Positions 38,632-48,000 of a DNA stretch of 64,000 nucleotides are shown here, piece after piece. Within the stretch, counting starts at the first letter, position 1. The number at the start of each line of letters is the position of its first letter. A program made the position numbers and the translations under genes. The DNA comes from Ectopseudomonas toyotomiensis. GTDB taxonomy: Bacteria; Pseudomonadota; Gammaproteobacteria; Pseudomonadales; Pseudomonadaceae. Under the pieces are notes generated by a model. It saw only the letters and a program-made list of their open reading frames with translations. It did not search any database and was not told the DNA's origin. Location of the stretch: assembly GCF_900115695.1 (NCBI RefSeq), contig NZ_FOXK01000003.1, forward strand, positions 248,001 through 312,000, written 5' to 3'.

Positions 38632-39405
38632 ATGTGCGAATTGCTCGGCATGAGCGCCAATGTACCCACCGATATCGTGTTCAGCTTTACCGGGTTGATG
38701 CAACGTGGTGGCCGCACCGGGCCGCACCGTGATGGTTGGGGGATCGGCTTCTACGAAGGGCGCGGCTTGCGTCTGTTCCAGGACCCGCGGGCGAGCAGCG
38801 AATCCGAGGTGGCGCAGTTGGTGCAGCGCTACCCGATCAAGAGCGAAGTGGTGATCGGCCATATCCGCCAGGCCAACGTCGGCAAGGTTTGCCTGGTCAA
38901 CACCCATCCCTTCAGCCGTGAGTTGTGGGGGCGTAACTGGTGTTTCGCCCATAACGGGCAGCTGGCGGGCCTGGAAGGCTCCACTACCTTCTACCGACCG
39001 GTCGGCGAGACCGACAGCGAGGCGGCGTTCTGCGATCTGCTCAACCGCGTGCGTCGCGCCTTTCCCGAACCGGTATCGGTGGAAATGCTCCTGCCGGTGC
39101 TGGTGGCGTCCTGTGCCAGTTACCGCAAGCTCGGCGTGTTCAACTGCCTGCTCAGCGATGGCGACTGGCTGTTCAGCTTCTGCTCGACCAAGCTCGCGCA
39201 TATCACCCGCCGCGCGCCGTTCGGCCCTGCGCAGCTCAAGGACGCGGATCTGAAGGTGGATTTTCAGTCAGAGACCACGCCCAACGACGTGGTGACCGTC
39301 ATCGCCACTGAACCTTTGACCGACAACGAACAATGGTCGCTGTACCAGCCGGGCGAATGGCGCCTGTGGCGCCGCGGCGAATGCATCACTCACGGCAAGG
39401 CCTGA
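38632..39405 (+). CDS. Class II glutamine amidotransferase (YafJ family)
   Basis: The 257-residue protein begins MCELLGMSAN; after Met removal, Cys2 is the N-terminal nucleophile of the Ntn-hydrolase. HRDGWGIGFYEG, GHIRQANVGK and the FAHNGQL glutaminase signature are present. It should hydrolyse an amide such as glutamine, but its true substrate is unknown. It lies in a compact run with the HIT and DUF2937 genes. Confidence 0.9.
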   Translation: MCELLGMSANVPTDIVFSFTGLMQRGGRTGPHRDGWGIGFYEGRGLRLFQDPRASSESEVAQLVQRYPIKSEVVIGHIRQANVGKVCLVNTHPFSRELWGRNWCFAHNGQLAGLEGSTTFYRPVGETDSEAAFCDLLNRVRRAFPEPVSVEMLLPVLVASCASYRKLGVFNCLLSDGDWLFSFCSTKLAHITRRAPFGPAQLKDADLKVDFQSETTPNDVVTVIATEPLTDNEQWSLYQPGEWRLWRRGECITHGKA

Positions 39406-39409
39406 ACTC

Positions 39410-39934
39410 ATGCTTAGAAGCTACCTGCGCCTGACGCTGTTCGCTTTCGGTCTGTTGCTCGGCGTGCAGGTGCCGGGCTTCGTCGATGACTACGCCAAGC
39501 GGGTCGAGGCTCATCGCCTGGAGTCGCAGCAGAGTCTCAAAGGCTTTCAGGAAACGGCGCGCAATTTCTTCAAGGGCGATATGGACGCGCTGGTGGCGCA
39601 CTACCGCGTCAGCGATGACCCGGTAATGCGCAGCGATGCCAAGAGCGTCGGGCACCTGGTGCAGCGCTCCGCCTTGCTCGAACGGGAATGGCAGGCCATG
39701 CAGGGGCCCTGGTACGCCCAGGCCTGGCACCTGGCGACTGGCGCGGATCACGAGCTGTTCGAGGAAACCCTGCAGGCTTACCGTTATCAGGTGCTGTTTA
39801 CCCCGGATGCGATTCTCTGGGGTGTGATCAGCGCGCTGCTGCTGGCCTGGATGGTGGAGGTGCTGGTGGTGCTGTGCGGCTGGATGTTCGGCGCAGGGCA
39901 GACCAGGCGCGCTCAGCAGCGCCACTGGCGCTGA
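39410..39934 (+). CDS. DUF2937 family inner membrane protein
   Basis: The 174-residue protein has an N-terminal hydrophobic helix (LTLFAFGLLLGVQVPGFV), a periplasmic or cytoplasmic helical middle rich in Arg, Glu and Gln, and a C-terminal membrane segment (WGVISALLLAWMVEVLVVL). The pattern matches DUF2937, whose role is unknown. It is convergent with the TolC-like gene across 33 bp. Confidence 0.82.
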   Translation: MLRSYLRLTLFAFGLLLGVQVPGFVDDYAKRVEAHRLESQQSLKGFQETARNFFKGDMDALVAHYRVSDDPVMRSDAKSVGHLVQRSALLEREWQAMQGPWYAQAWHLATGADHELFEETLQAYRYQVLFTPDAILWGVISALLLAWMVEVLVVLCGWMFGAGQTRRAQQRHWR

Positions 39935-39967
39935 ATACCTGGCCAGGGAATCGGGCAGAACGCCGGC

Positions 39968-41311
39968 TCAGTAGCCGAGTGCCAACTCCGGTCCCAGGTA
40001 GGCATTGACCTGGAGAATATCGTCCTCGCCGAGCAGGCCGACCGCAGCGGCCAGTTGCAGGCGTGCGAGCAGATAGCGAAGTTTGGCTTCGAGCAGATCT
40101 CGGCGGGCGATGAACACCTGTTCCTCGGCGTTGAGGATATCGACATTGGTACTGGAGCCCGCGAGAAACCCCTTGCGCGCCGAGTCCTGCGCCCGCTCGC
40201 TGGAAATGACGGCCTGCTGCAGGGCGCGAATACGCGCCTGGCCGCTCTGCACGCCGCGGAACTCACGGGTTGTGGCGGAGAACACTTCCTCGCGGCTTGC
40301 ATTGACTTCTTCCCCGGCCTGTTCACGGCTCGCGGTGGCCTGGCGCACCCGCGCGCTGACGCCGCCGCCGGAGTAAAGCGGCATGGTGAATTCCAGGCCG
40401 ATGGAGCTGTAGCGGTTGGTCTGGTTGATGGTGGAGAGCGAATCGCTCTCGCTGTCGGTATAGCCCAGTACCAGGTCAAGCGTGGGCCAGTGGGCGCTGC
40501 TGGCGCGTTTGACCTCCTCTTCGGCGAGGCCATGATTGAGCTGGCGTGCGCGCAGCGAAGGGTTGTTCAATTGCGCCTTCTGTAGCCAGTCCTGGAGGTT
40601 GTCCGGTTGCAGGGGCGGGGTAGGAAATTCCGCGTGCAGGGTGGCGAGTTGATCCGGGTTGTTGCCGAGCAACTCCTGCAGCAGGCGCAGGGCGACCACC
40701 AGATTGTCTTCGGCTTCGATCACGCCGGCCTGCGCCAGATCACGTCGGGCGGTGGCCTGGTCGACGTCGGTGATGGTGCCGTCGCCCAGATCGAAGCGGC
40801 GCTTGGCAGCCGCAACCTGCTGCTCGAAAGCCTTGAGCTTGGCGCGCGAAAGGTCGATGGTCTCGCGCGTCAGCAACACGTCGAAGTAGCGGCTGGCCAA
40901 GCGTACGGCAACGTTCTGCGTTTTGGCATCGAATACCGCTTCGCTATAGCTGGCGCGCTGCTTGCCCTGGCGGTACTCGACCATTTTCTGGCGGTTGTAC
41001 AGCGGTTGACGCAATTGCAGGCTGAGGTTTTCCGAGTCGTAGTCCAGATCGTTCTCGATGCGCTGGCCAAAGGCATTCTGTTGCTCCTGGGTGCCGTCGA
41101 CCTGGCTTTTGCTGGCCCTGGCCGTGATCTGCGGCAGCAGCCCGGCTCTGCCGATAGCGGGGTTTTCCAGACCAGCGGCACGCTCGTGGACGGCGGCGCG
41201 ATAGGTCGGGCCCTGCAGTTGCAGCAATTCCCAGGCCTGTAACAGGTCCATGGCGTGGGCGGGCAGGCAGGCCAGGCAGCAGAGGCCTGACAGTATCTGG
41301 CGTACGAGCAT
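39968..41311 (-). CDS. TolC-family outer membrane channel of a type I secretion system
   Basis: The 447-residue protein has a signal peptide (LACLPAHA) and two OEP repeats of long alternating helices and strands, with AVHERAAGLENPAIGRAGLLP near the N terminus and a second repeat around RARQLNHGLAEEEVKRA. It is the outer membrane duct for the ABC and HlyD genes just upstream, whose adaptor stop is one base from its start. All three face away from the giant RTX gene. Confidence 0.92.
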   Translation of the reverse strand: MLVRQILSGLCCLACLPAHAMDLLQAWELLQLQGPTYRAAVHERAAGLENPAIGRAGLLPQITARASKSQVDGTQEQQNAFGQRIENDLDYDSENLSLQLRQPLYNRQKMVEYRQGKQRASYSEAVFDAKTQNVAVRLASRYFDVLLTRETIDLSRAKLKAFEQQVAAAKRRFDLGDGTITDVDQATARRDLAQAGVIEAEDNLVVALRLLQELLGNNPDQLATLHAEFPTPPLQPDNLQDWLQKAQLNNPSLRARQLNHGLAEEEVKRASSAHWPTLDLVLGYTDSESDSLSTINQTNRYSSIGLEFTMPLYSGGGVSARVRQATASREQAGEEVNASREEVFSATTREFRGVQSGQARIRALQQAVISSERAQDSARKGFLAGSSTNVDILNAEEQVFIARRDLLEAKLRYLLARLQLAAAVGLLGEDDILQVNAYLGPELALGY

Positions 41312-41312
41312 G

Positions 41313-42659
41313 TCATTGCTCCTTGAAGGCCCCGTCGATACGGTCGAGCATGGGCTTCATCAGATAGCTCATCAGGTTGCGTTCACCGGTCTTGATCGTC
41401 ACGGTGGCCGGCATGCCGGGGCGAATGCGATTGCTGCCCAGCTTGTCCATGCCATCGGCGGTGACCTCGATCTCGGCCAGGTAGTAGGGCTGCTTGTTGG
41501 TCTCGTCGATAAGGCGATCGGCGGAAATCGTCAGTACGCGGCCGGGGATGTTCGGCGTCTGCGCGTGATTGAACGCGGGGAAGGCGATGTCCACCGGCAG
41601 TCCCGGTTGCATCTTGTCGATGGCTTGTACCGGCACCATGGCATCGACCTGCAGCGGCTCATTGGCCGGCACCACGTCCATGATTCGCGAGCCGGCCTGG
41701 ATCACCCCGCCTATGGTGGAGGCGGACAGTCCCAGTACCACGCCATCGATGGGCGAGCGGATCACCGTGTTGCTGACTTCGTAGTCCAGCGCCCGCAGGC
41801 GGTCGGCGAGGGCAGCGGCCTCTTTCTGCATATCGCTGAGCTGTGATTGCACTTCCTGCTGGTAATTCTGTTCAAGCTGGAGAATGCGCAGTTTGAGCTC
41901 GGCGATCTGGTTGCGCGTACGCCCTGTGTCGGCGATGTTCTGCGCCAGCGAGGCGCTCAGTTCGGCGGCGTTGCGTTCCAGTTCGAGCATGCGGTTGCGC
42001 GTCACATAGCCTTCCGCCGCCAGGCTGCGCACCCCGTCGAGTTCCTGGTTGAGCAACCTGATCTGCGCGCTGCGCGAGTGCTGTACCTGGCGCAGGCCCT
42101 TGAGCTGTTCCTCGGCGCCGAGGATGTTCTCGCGGAGAATCTCGGCTTCGCCGGTCAACGCGGTGCGGCGGGTAGTGAACAGACGTTGTTGCAGGGCGAC
42201 GGAGGCATGCAGGCGTGGGTCGTTGGCGAATCGGCTGAGCAACTCGGGATCGAACTCGACCTGTGTGGCGCCGTCACGCTCGGCCTGCAAGCGACTTTTC
42301 ACCGTGCTGACCACTATGTATTGCGCGCTGACCATGCCCTGCTCGGCGATGGCACGGGTGGCGTCCAGCTCGATCAGTGGCTGGTTGCGTTGCACCAGAT
42401 CCCCCTCGCGCACCAGGATGGCGCCGACCGAGCCGCCGGTCAGGTGCTGGATGGTCTTGCGGTTGTCGGTGACGTTGACCGTGGCATTGGCCACCACCCC
42501 GGCATCCAGCGGCGCGAGAATGGCCCAGAGAATGAATCCACCGAAGCCTGCGAGCACCAGCGACAAGCCCCAGCGACTCGGTTTGCCGTCGTCCATGTCA
42601 ACCGTGCAGGGGCTATCCGTCAGTATCAGCCCCTTGCTTTCGAACTGCAGATCGGACAT
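41313..42659 (-). CDS. HlyD-family membrane fusion protein of a type I secretion system
   Basis: The 448-residue protein has one N-terminal membrane segment (about residues 31-50), a lipoyl-like domain half (ILVREGDLVQRNQPLIELDAT), a long coiled coil through the middle and the C-terminal beta-barrel part with VIRSPIDGVVLGL and MPATVTIKTGERNLMSYL. It links the ABC exporter to TolC. It is separated by 6 bp from the upstream ABC gene. Confidence 0.93.
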   Translation of the reverse strand: MSDLQFESKGLILTDSPCTVDMDDGKPSRWGLSLVLAGFGGFILWAILAPLDAGVVANATVNVTDNRKTIQHLTGGSVGAILVREGDLVQRNQPLIELDATRAIAEQGMVSAQYIVVSTVKSRLQAERDGATQVEFDPELLSRFANDPRLHASVALQQRLFTTRRTALTGEAEILRENILGAEEQLKGLRQVQHSRSAQIRLLNQELDGVRSLAAEGYVTRNRMLELERNAAELSASLAQNIADTGRTRNQIAELKLRILQLEQNYQQEVQSQLSDMQKEAAALADRLRALDYEVSNTVIRSPIDGVVLGLSASTIGGVIQAGSRIMDVVPANEPLQVDAMVPVQAIDKMQPGLPVDIAFPAFNHAQTPNIPGRVLTISADRLIDETNKQPYYLAEIEVTADGMDKLGSNRIRPGMPATVTIKTGERNLMSYLMKPMLDRIDGAFKEQ

Positions 42660-42665
42660 GGCATG

Positions 42666-44405
42666 TCACTCCTTGGCCCGTACCGAGGCCAGGGTCGGCG
42701 ACCCCTTGCCGGTGGGGATCACGTTGGCCTGGCGCAACGCAGCGAATACCTCATCGCGGCTGCCGAACATCTGCACAGCGCCTTCGCGCAGTACCAGCAC
42801 CTTGTCCACCATGTTCAGCACGGTGGGGCGGTGGGAGATCAGCACCAGGGTCTTGCCGCGTTGCTTGAGGTCGAGCAGCGCTTGCAGCAACGCCGCTTCG
42901 CCGACGTCGTCGAGGCTGGCGTTGGGCTCGTCGAGGACGATCAGCGATGGCTCGCCGTAGAGTGCACGGGCCAGGCCGATACGTTGCTTCTGCCCGCCGG
43001 ACAACGAGCCGCCGTCGGCGCTCAGGTGGGTGTCGTAGCCTTGTGGCAGGTGCAGGATCATCTCGTGCACGCCGGCCTGCCTGGCGGCAAGGATCACCGC
43101 CTCGCCGTCGATTGCGCCGAAGCGCGCGATGTTCTCGGCGACGCTACCCTCGAACAACTCGACGTCCTGTGGCAGGTAGCCGAGCCAGGGACCCAGTTCG
43201 GCCTTGTTCCATTGATAGATGTCGGCGCCGTCCAGGCGCACCTTGCCGCCTTGTGCCGGCCAGACGCCAACCAGCAGACGTGCCAGGGTGGATTTGCCTG
43301 AGGCCGAGGGGCCGATGATGCCCAGGGCCTCGCCGGGTGCCAGGTTGAAGCTGACGCCGCGCAGTATCGGCGTGGGCGAGCCCGGTGCACTGGCGAAGGC
43401 GTTCTCCACGTGGAGCATGCCCAGCGGCTTGGGTAGCGGCATGGACGGCTTCTGCGCAGGAAAGTCGGCCAGCAGCCCGGATAGCCGAGCCCAGGCTGCA
43501 CGGCTGGAGAGCAACTGCTTCCAGGCCGAGATCACCTGCTCCACCGGCGCCAGTGCGCGGCCGGAGAGAATCGAGCAGGCGATCATCATGCCCGGGGTGA
43601 TGGTGCCCTGAATCGCCAGCAAGGCGCCGGCGCCCAGGATCAGCGACTGCAGGGTGACGCGCACGAAGCGACTGGCCCCGGCGATGTAGGCCGCGCGGTC
43701 TGAGGCCAGGGTTTGCAGCTCGAGAATTTTCAGGTGGTTGCCGAACCAGCGCTGGCGAATCGCCGGCAGCATGCCCATGGCCTCGATCACTTCGGCGTTG
43801 CGCAGGTTGTTGTTGGCGAAACTGCCGGATACCAGCGAGGCCTGGTTGGCCTCGGCCAGCGGCTTGCGGGTGCTGACTTCGGTGAGCCAGGCCAGGCTCA
43901 CCAGCAGTAAAGAGCCGATCAGGGTAATCAGGCCAAGCAGTGGGTGTACCAGGTAGATCACCAGCAGGAAGATCGGGGTCCAGGGGGCGTCGAAGAAGGC
44001 GAACAAGCCGTTACCGGTGAGAAACTGGCGAACCTGTGAGAGATCCTGCAGCGCCTGTGCCGGGTTGCCGCCGGCGCGGCGCAGGTTGCGCTCGAAGGCG
44101 GCGCCGAAGATGCGCTTGTTGAGCATCATGTCGAGGCGGTTGCCGACGCGGATCAGCACGCTCGAGCGCACCACCTCCAACAGCGCCATCAGCACATACA
44201 GGCCGATCACCAGCACGGTGAGCATCAGCAGGGTGGTGACATTGCTGCTGACCAGGGCACGGTCGTAGACCTGCAGCATATAGACAGCCGGGGTCAGCAT
44301 CAGCAGGTTGATCACCCCGCTGAAGGCGGCCAGGGCGTAGAAGGTGCGGCGCAGGCGAAACAGCACCTCAGCCAGCTCGGAACGCGGGGACTGCGGGACG
44401 TCCAT
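42666..44405 (-). CDS. Type I secretion ABC exporter (permease-ATPase, PrtD/HlyB type)
   Basis: The 579-residue protein has six membrane segments in its N-terminal half and one ATPase domain: Walker A IGPSASGKST with Lys371, signature LSGGQKQRIGLAR and Walker B LIVLDEPNAS. It lacks the N-terminal peptidase-like CLD domain of HlyB, so it is PrtD-like. I start it at 44405, where GGAGG is 5 nt upstream. It is divergent from the RTX peroxidase gene and is the obvious exporter for it. Confidence 0.93.
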   Translation of the reverse strand: MDVPQSPRSELAEVLFRLRRTFYALAAFSGVINLLMLTPAVYMLQVYDRALVSSNVTTLLMLTVLVIGLYVLMALLEVVRSSVLIRVGNRLDMMLNKRIFGAAFERNLRRAGGNPAQALQDLSQVRQFLTGNGLFAFFDAPWTPIFLLVIYLVHPLLGLITLIGSLLLVSLAWLTEVSTRKPLAEANQASLVSGSFANNNLRNAEVIEAMGMLPAIRQRWFGNHLKILELQTLASDRAAYIAGASRFVRVTLQSLILGAGALLAIQGTITPGMMIACSILSGRALAPVEQVISAWKQLLSSRAAWARLSGLLADFPAQKPSMPLPKPLGMLHVENAFASAPGSPTPILRGVSFNLAPGEALGIIGPSASGKSTLARLLVGVWPAQGGKVRLDGADIYQWNKAELGPWLGYLPQDVELFEGSVAENIARFGAIDGEAVILAARQAGVHEMILHLPQGYDTHLSADGGSLSGGQKQRIGLARALYGEPSLIVLDEPNASLDDVGEAALLQALLDLKQRGKTLVLISHRPTVLNMVDKVLVLREGAVQMFGSRDEVFAALRQANVIPTGKGSPTLASVRAKE

Positions 44406-45072
44406 GGGACCCTCCGGCACTGCATGTTCGCTGGGCGTCCTGCATGGGGTGACGGCATTTCGACGATTGGCGTGCAGGACCGTCTACTGGAGACATTTTC
44501 TTGTCTCTTTGGGTGTCGCCCTCTAGGTATAGATGGGGTTTTCGTCGCTGCGCAAGGGATTACAGCGTCTTATTTTTTTCGATGTTTCGTTTTGTTTCAT
44601 TAAAAAAATCTTTATTCAATAAAATCTTATAGGAATGGTTGGTAATTGATTAGGCGACTGACGGTATCTTGACAATCCTATTGGCTAGGACTTAAGTCTA
44701 GGCGTGTGATCCAAGCCAAGAAGTCGACACGGCTCTGGTTGGCAAGCTCCTGTATGGGGTGATCACCATCGGAATCATGTTTTACCGGACGCCTGAGGCG
44801 TCTTTGCCAGGGCATTTCGCCGACCCGCAATTGCACGGGTCTAATACTGCCTGATTTCTGACGCTAGGCTTCGTGCCAGCTTCAGCATAGGGACATACCA
44901 AATACTGATTGCACGCCGATTAGCCCAGCATATCGGTGTGGCAGCGTTTGGCCTCTATCCCGGGAACGCTCTGACGATTGCGTGATGCGCAACGGACGGG
45001 GTGGGCTGCTTCTGTGCCAGGGATTCCTCCGACTTTGCGCATTCAGCTGCTGGGCATCAGAGGTGGAAGGAA
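44406..45072. other. 667-bp divergent intergenic region of the secretion-peroxidase locus
   Basis: No gene is seen here. The part near 44565-44640 is strikingly AT-rich (runs of T and A) for this genome, which suits a binding site for an H-NS/MvaT-type silencer, by inference. Further right are a TTGACA promoter-like site at 44669, a near-palindrome around 44686-44702 and a 9-bp hairpin with one G-T pair at 44912-44940. The last is within the likely leader of the giant RTX gene. Confidence 0.7.
44669..44698 (+). promoter_or_regulatory. Candidate sigma-70 promoter overlapping a palindrome
   Basis: A perfect TTGACA at 44669-44674 is followed 17 bp later by TTAAGT at 44692, a poor -10. The region around the -10 reads CTAGGACTTAAGTCTAGG, a near-perfect inverted repeat with one extra base. 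That could be an operator. It points toward the RTX peroxidase gene, 375 bp upstream of its start. Confidence 0.35.
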
Positions 45073-48000
45073 ATGGCCAATTTCATCAAATCCGATCTCG
45101 AGTTCATCCTGCAGCAGATTTTCATTGCTGAGACGCATGCCGCCGGACAGAGCCTGAGCGAGTTGCTGCCCAACTCCCAGGTGCCCTGGGGGCTGCGTAC
45201 AGTGGATGGCAGCTACAACAATCTGGTGGAGGGCCGTACCTTCTGGGGCGCCGCCGACCAGGAGTTCCTCCTGTTACTGGACCAACAGTTCCGCAACGAC
45301 CAGGACGGCGACACCTTCGATATGAACGGTCCGGCGCCGGGTGGGCTGGTGACCAACACCGACTACGGCGCCGCTGGTAACGTGGCCGATGCCGACCCAC
45401 GGATTATCTCCAACCTGATCGTCGACCAGACCATCAGCAACCCGGCGGCGGTACAGGTTTTCATTGATGCCGGGATGGGCGTGCTTGCCGACGGTAGCCA
45501 GCTGGACCCGGATGGCAATCCCTATCCCGTTGGCACCGTGCTGGACCTCGACGGGGTGGCGATTCCTGCCGGCCAGTCGTTATTTATCCCCAATACTGCG
45601 CCGGACGAAGGGCTTTCGGCCGGCTTCAACACCTGGTTCACCTTCTTCGGCCAGTTCTTCGACCATGGTCTGGACCTGGTCAACAAGGGCGGCAACGGCT
45701 TTGTCTTCATTGCGTTGCTGCCGGACGACCCGCTGTACAACCCGGCCACGCCACAGACCAACTTCATGGTCATCACCCGCGCCAGCGTCGAGGTGGACGC
45801 GGACGGCAACCGCGTGCACGTCAACCAGACCACGCCGTTCGTCGACCAGAATCAGACCTATAGTTCCCACGCTTCGCACCAGGTGTTCCTGCGCGCCTAT
45901 GTGCTGGTGGACGGCCAACCCATGGCCACCGGCAAGCTGCTGACCAACCGCGACCTGGGGGCAGACGGCATCTTCGGCACTGAGGATGACGTGGAACTGG
46001 GCGGCATGGCCACCTGGGGAGTGCTCAAGGCCCAGGCTCGCGACGTGCTGGGCATCGAGCTGGACGATCAAGACGTCGGCCGGGTGCCGTTGCTGGCCAC
46101 CGACCAGTACGGCAACTTCATCCCGGGCGCCAATGGCCTGCCGCAACTGGTTACCGCCGGCGGCCTGGTCGAGGCCAGCCTGGATGCACCAGTGGACGCC
46201 TCCCTGGCGCTGACCACCGGTCATGGCTTCCTAGATGACATCGCCCATTCGGCCAACCCGTTCAACAGCCAGACCGGCGCGCCGCTGGTGGCAGATGCCG
46301 ATGGTGTGGCCGGGGTCAATGACGGCCTGGCGGGCACCTACGACGATGAACTGCTCGACGCCCACTTCATGGCCGGCGATGGCCGGGTCAACGAGAACAT
46401 CGGCCTGACCGCCGTGCACCATGTGTTCCACGCCGAGCACAACCGCCTGGTCGAACACACCAAGGACGTGGCCCTGCAGGCCGCCGCCGACGGTGATATC
46501 GCCTTCCTCAATCAGTGGCTGCTGCAGCCGGTCGGCGCGATTCCGGCCGATCTGTCGACCCTGGTATGGAACGGCGAACGCCTGTTCCAGGCCGCCAAGT
46601 TCGGTACCGAGATGCAGTACCAGCACCTGGTGTTCGAGGAATTCGCGCGCAAGGTGCAGCCGCTGGTGGACGAGTTCCTTATCCCCAATGGTTACGACGC
46701 CACGATCAACCCGGCGATCATGGCCGAGTTCGCCCACACCGTGTATCGCTTCGGTCACTCGATGCTGACCGAGACCGTGGATCGCTTCGATCCGAGCTTC
46801 CAGAACGACAGCAGCATGGGGCTGATCGAGGCCTTCCTCAACCCGCTGGCGTTCAATGACAACGGCACGCTGACGCCCGAAGAAGCTGCCGGCGCCATCG
46901 TGCGTGGGCTGACCCGGCAACTGGGTAACGAGATCGACGAGTTCGTCACCGGTGCCCTGCGCAGCAACCTGCTCGGCCTGCCGCTGGACCTGGCGGCGAT
47001 CAATATCGCCCGCGGTCGCGACACCGGCGTGCCGTCGCTGAACGAGGCACGCGCCGAGTTCTATGCCATGACCGGCGACAGCCAGCTCAAGCCCTACACC
47101 AGCTGGCTGGATTTCGCCCTGCACCTGAAACATCCGGAGTCGCTGATCAACTTCATTGCCGCCTACGGTACTCATATCAGCATCACCAGCGCCGTAGGGC
47201 TGGCTGCCAAGCGCGCCGCGGCCATGGATATCGTGTTCGGCGGCGGGGCGATTTCCGACGACGCGCGCATGGCCTTCCTCAACGGGCCGGCTGCCAGCAC
47301 CGGGGTCAACGACATCGATTTCTGGATCGGCGGCCTGGCCGAACGGATCATGCCCTTCGGCGGCATGCTCGGTTCCAGCTTCAACTTCGTCTTCGAGACG
47401 CAGATGGAGGCGTTGCAGAATGGCGACCGCTTCTACTACCTGGCGCGCCTGGATGGCCTCAACTTCCTCACCGAGATGGAGGACAACTCCTTCGCCAAGC
47501 TGGTGATGCGCCATACCGATGCGGTGCACCTGCCGGCGGATATCTTCTCCAGGCCGGGGCTGATCCTCGAGGTGAATCAGTCGGCGCAGTTCAACGACGG
47601 TCTCGGTAGCGCCGACCCGGTTGGCGACAATCCGCTGATCCCCCTGGTGATCCGCGACAACCCGGAGACGCCGGAGGTCGAAACCAACTACCTGCGTTAC
47701 ACCGGCGACGAGCACGTTGTGCTTGGCGGCACCGCAGGCGACGACGTGATGATCGGCAGCATCGGTGACGACACCCTGTGGGGCGACGGCGGCAACGACC
47801 GCCTGGAAGGCGGCGACGGCAACGACGTGATCGAAGGCGGGGTCGGCGACGACATCATCACCGACAAGGGTGGCGACGATGTGCTCAAGGGTGGCGACGG
47901 CAACGACGTGATCCACGGTGGCAACGGCTTCAACCTGATCCTCGGCGGCCATGGCCACGACTTCATCATCACCGGTGAGGACGTTTCCGAGGTCTTTGCC

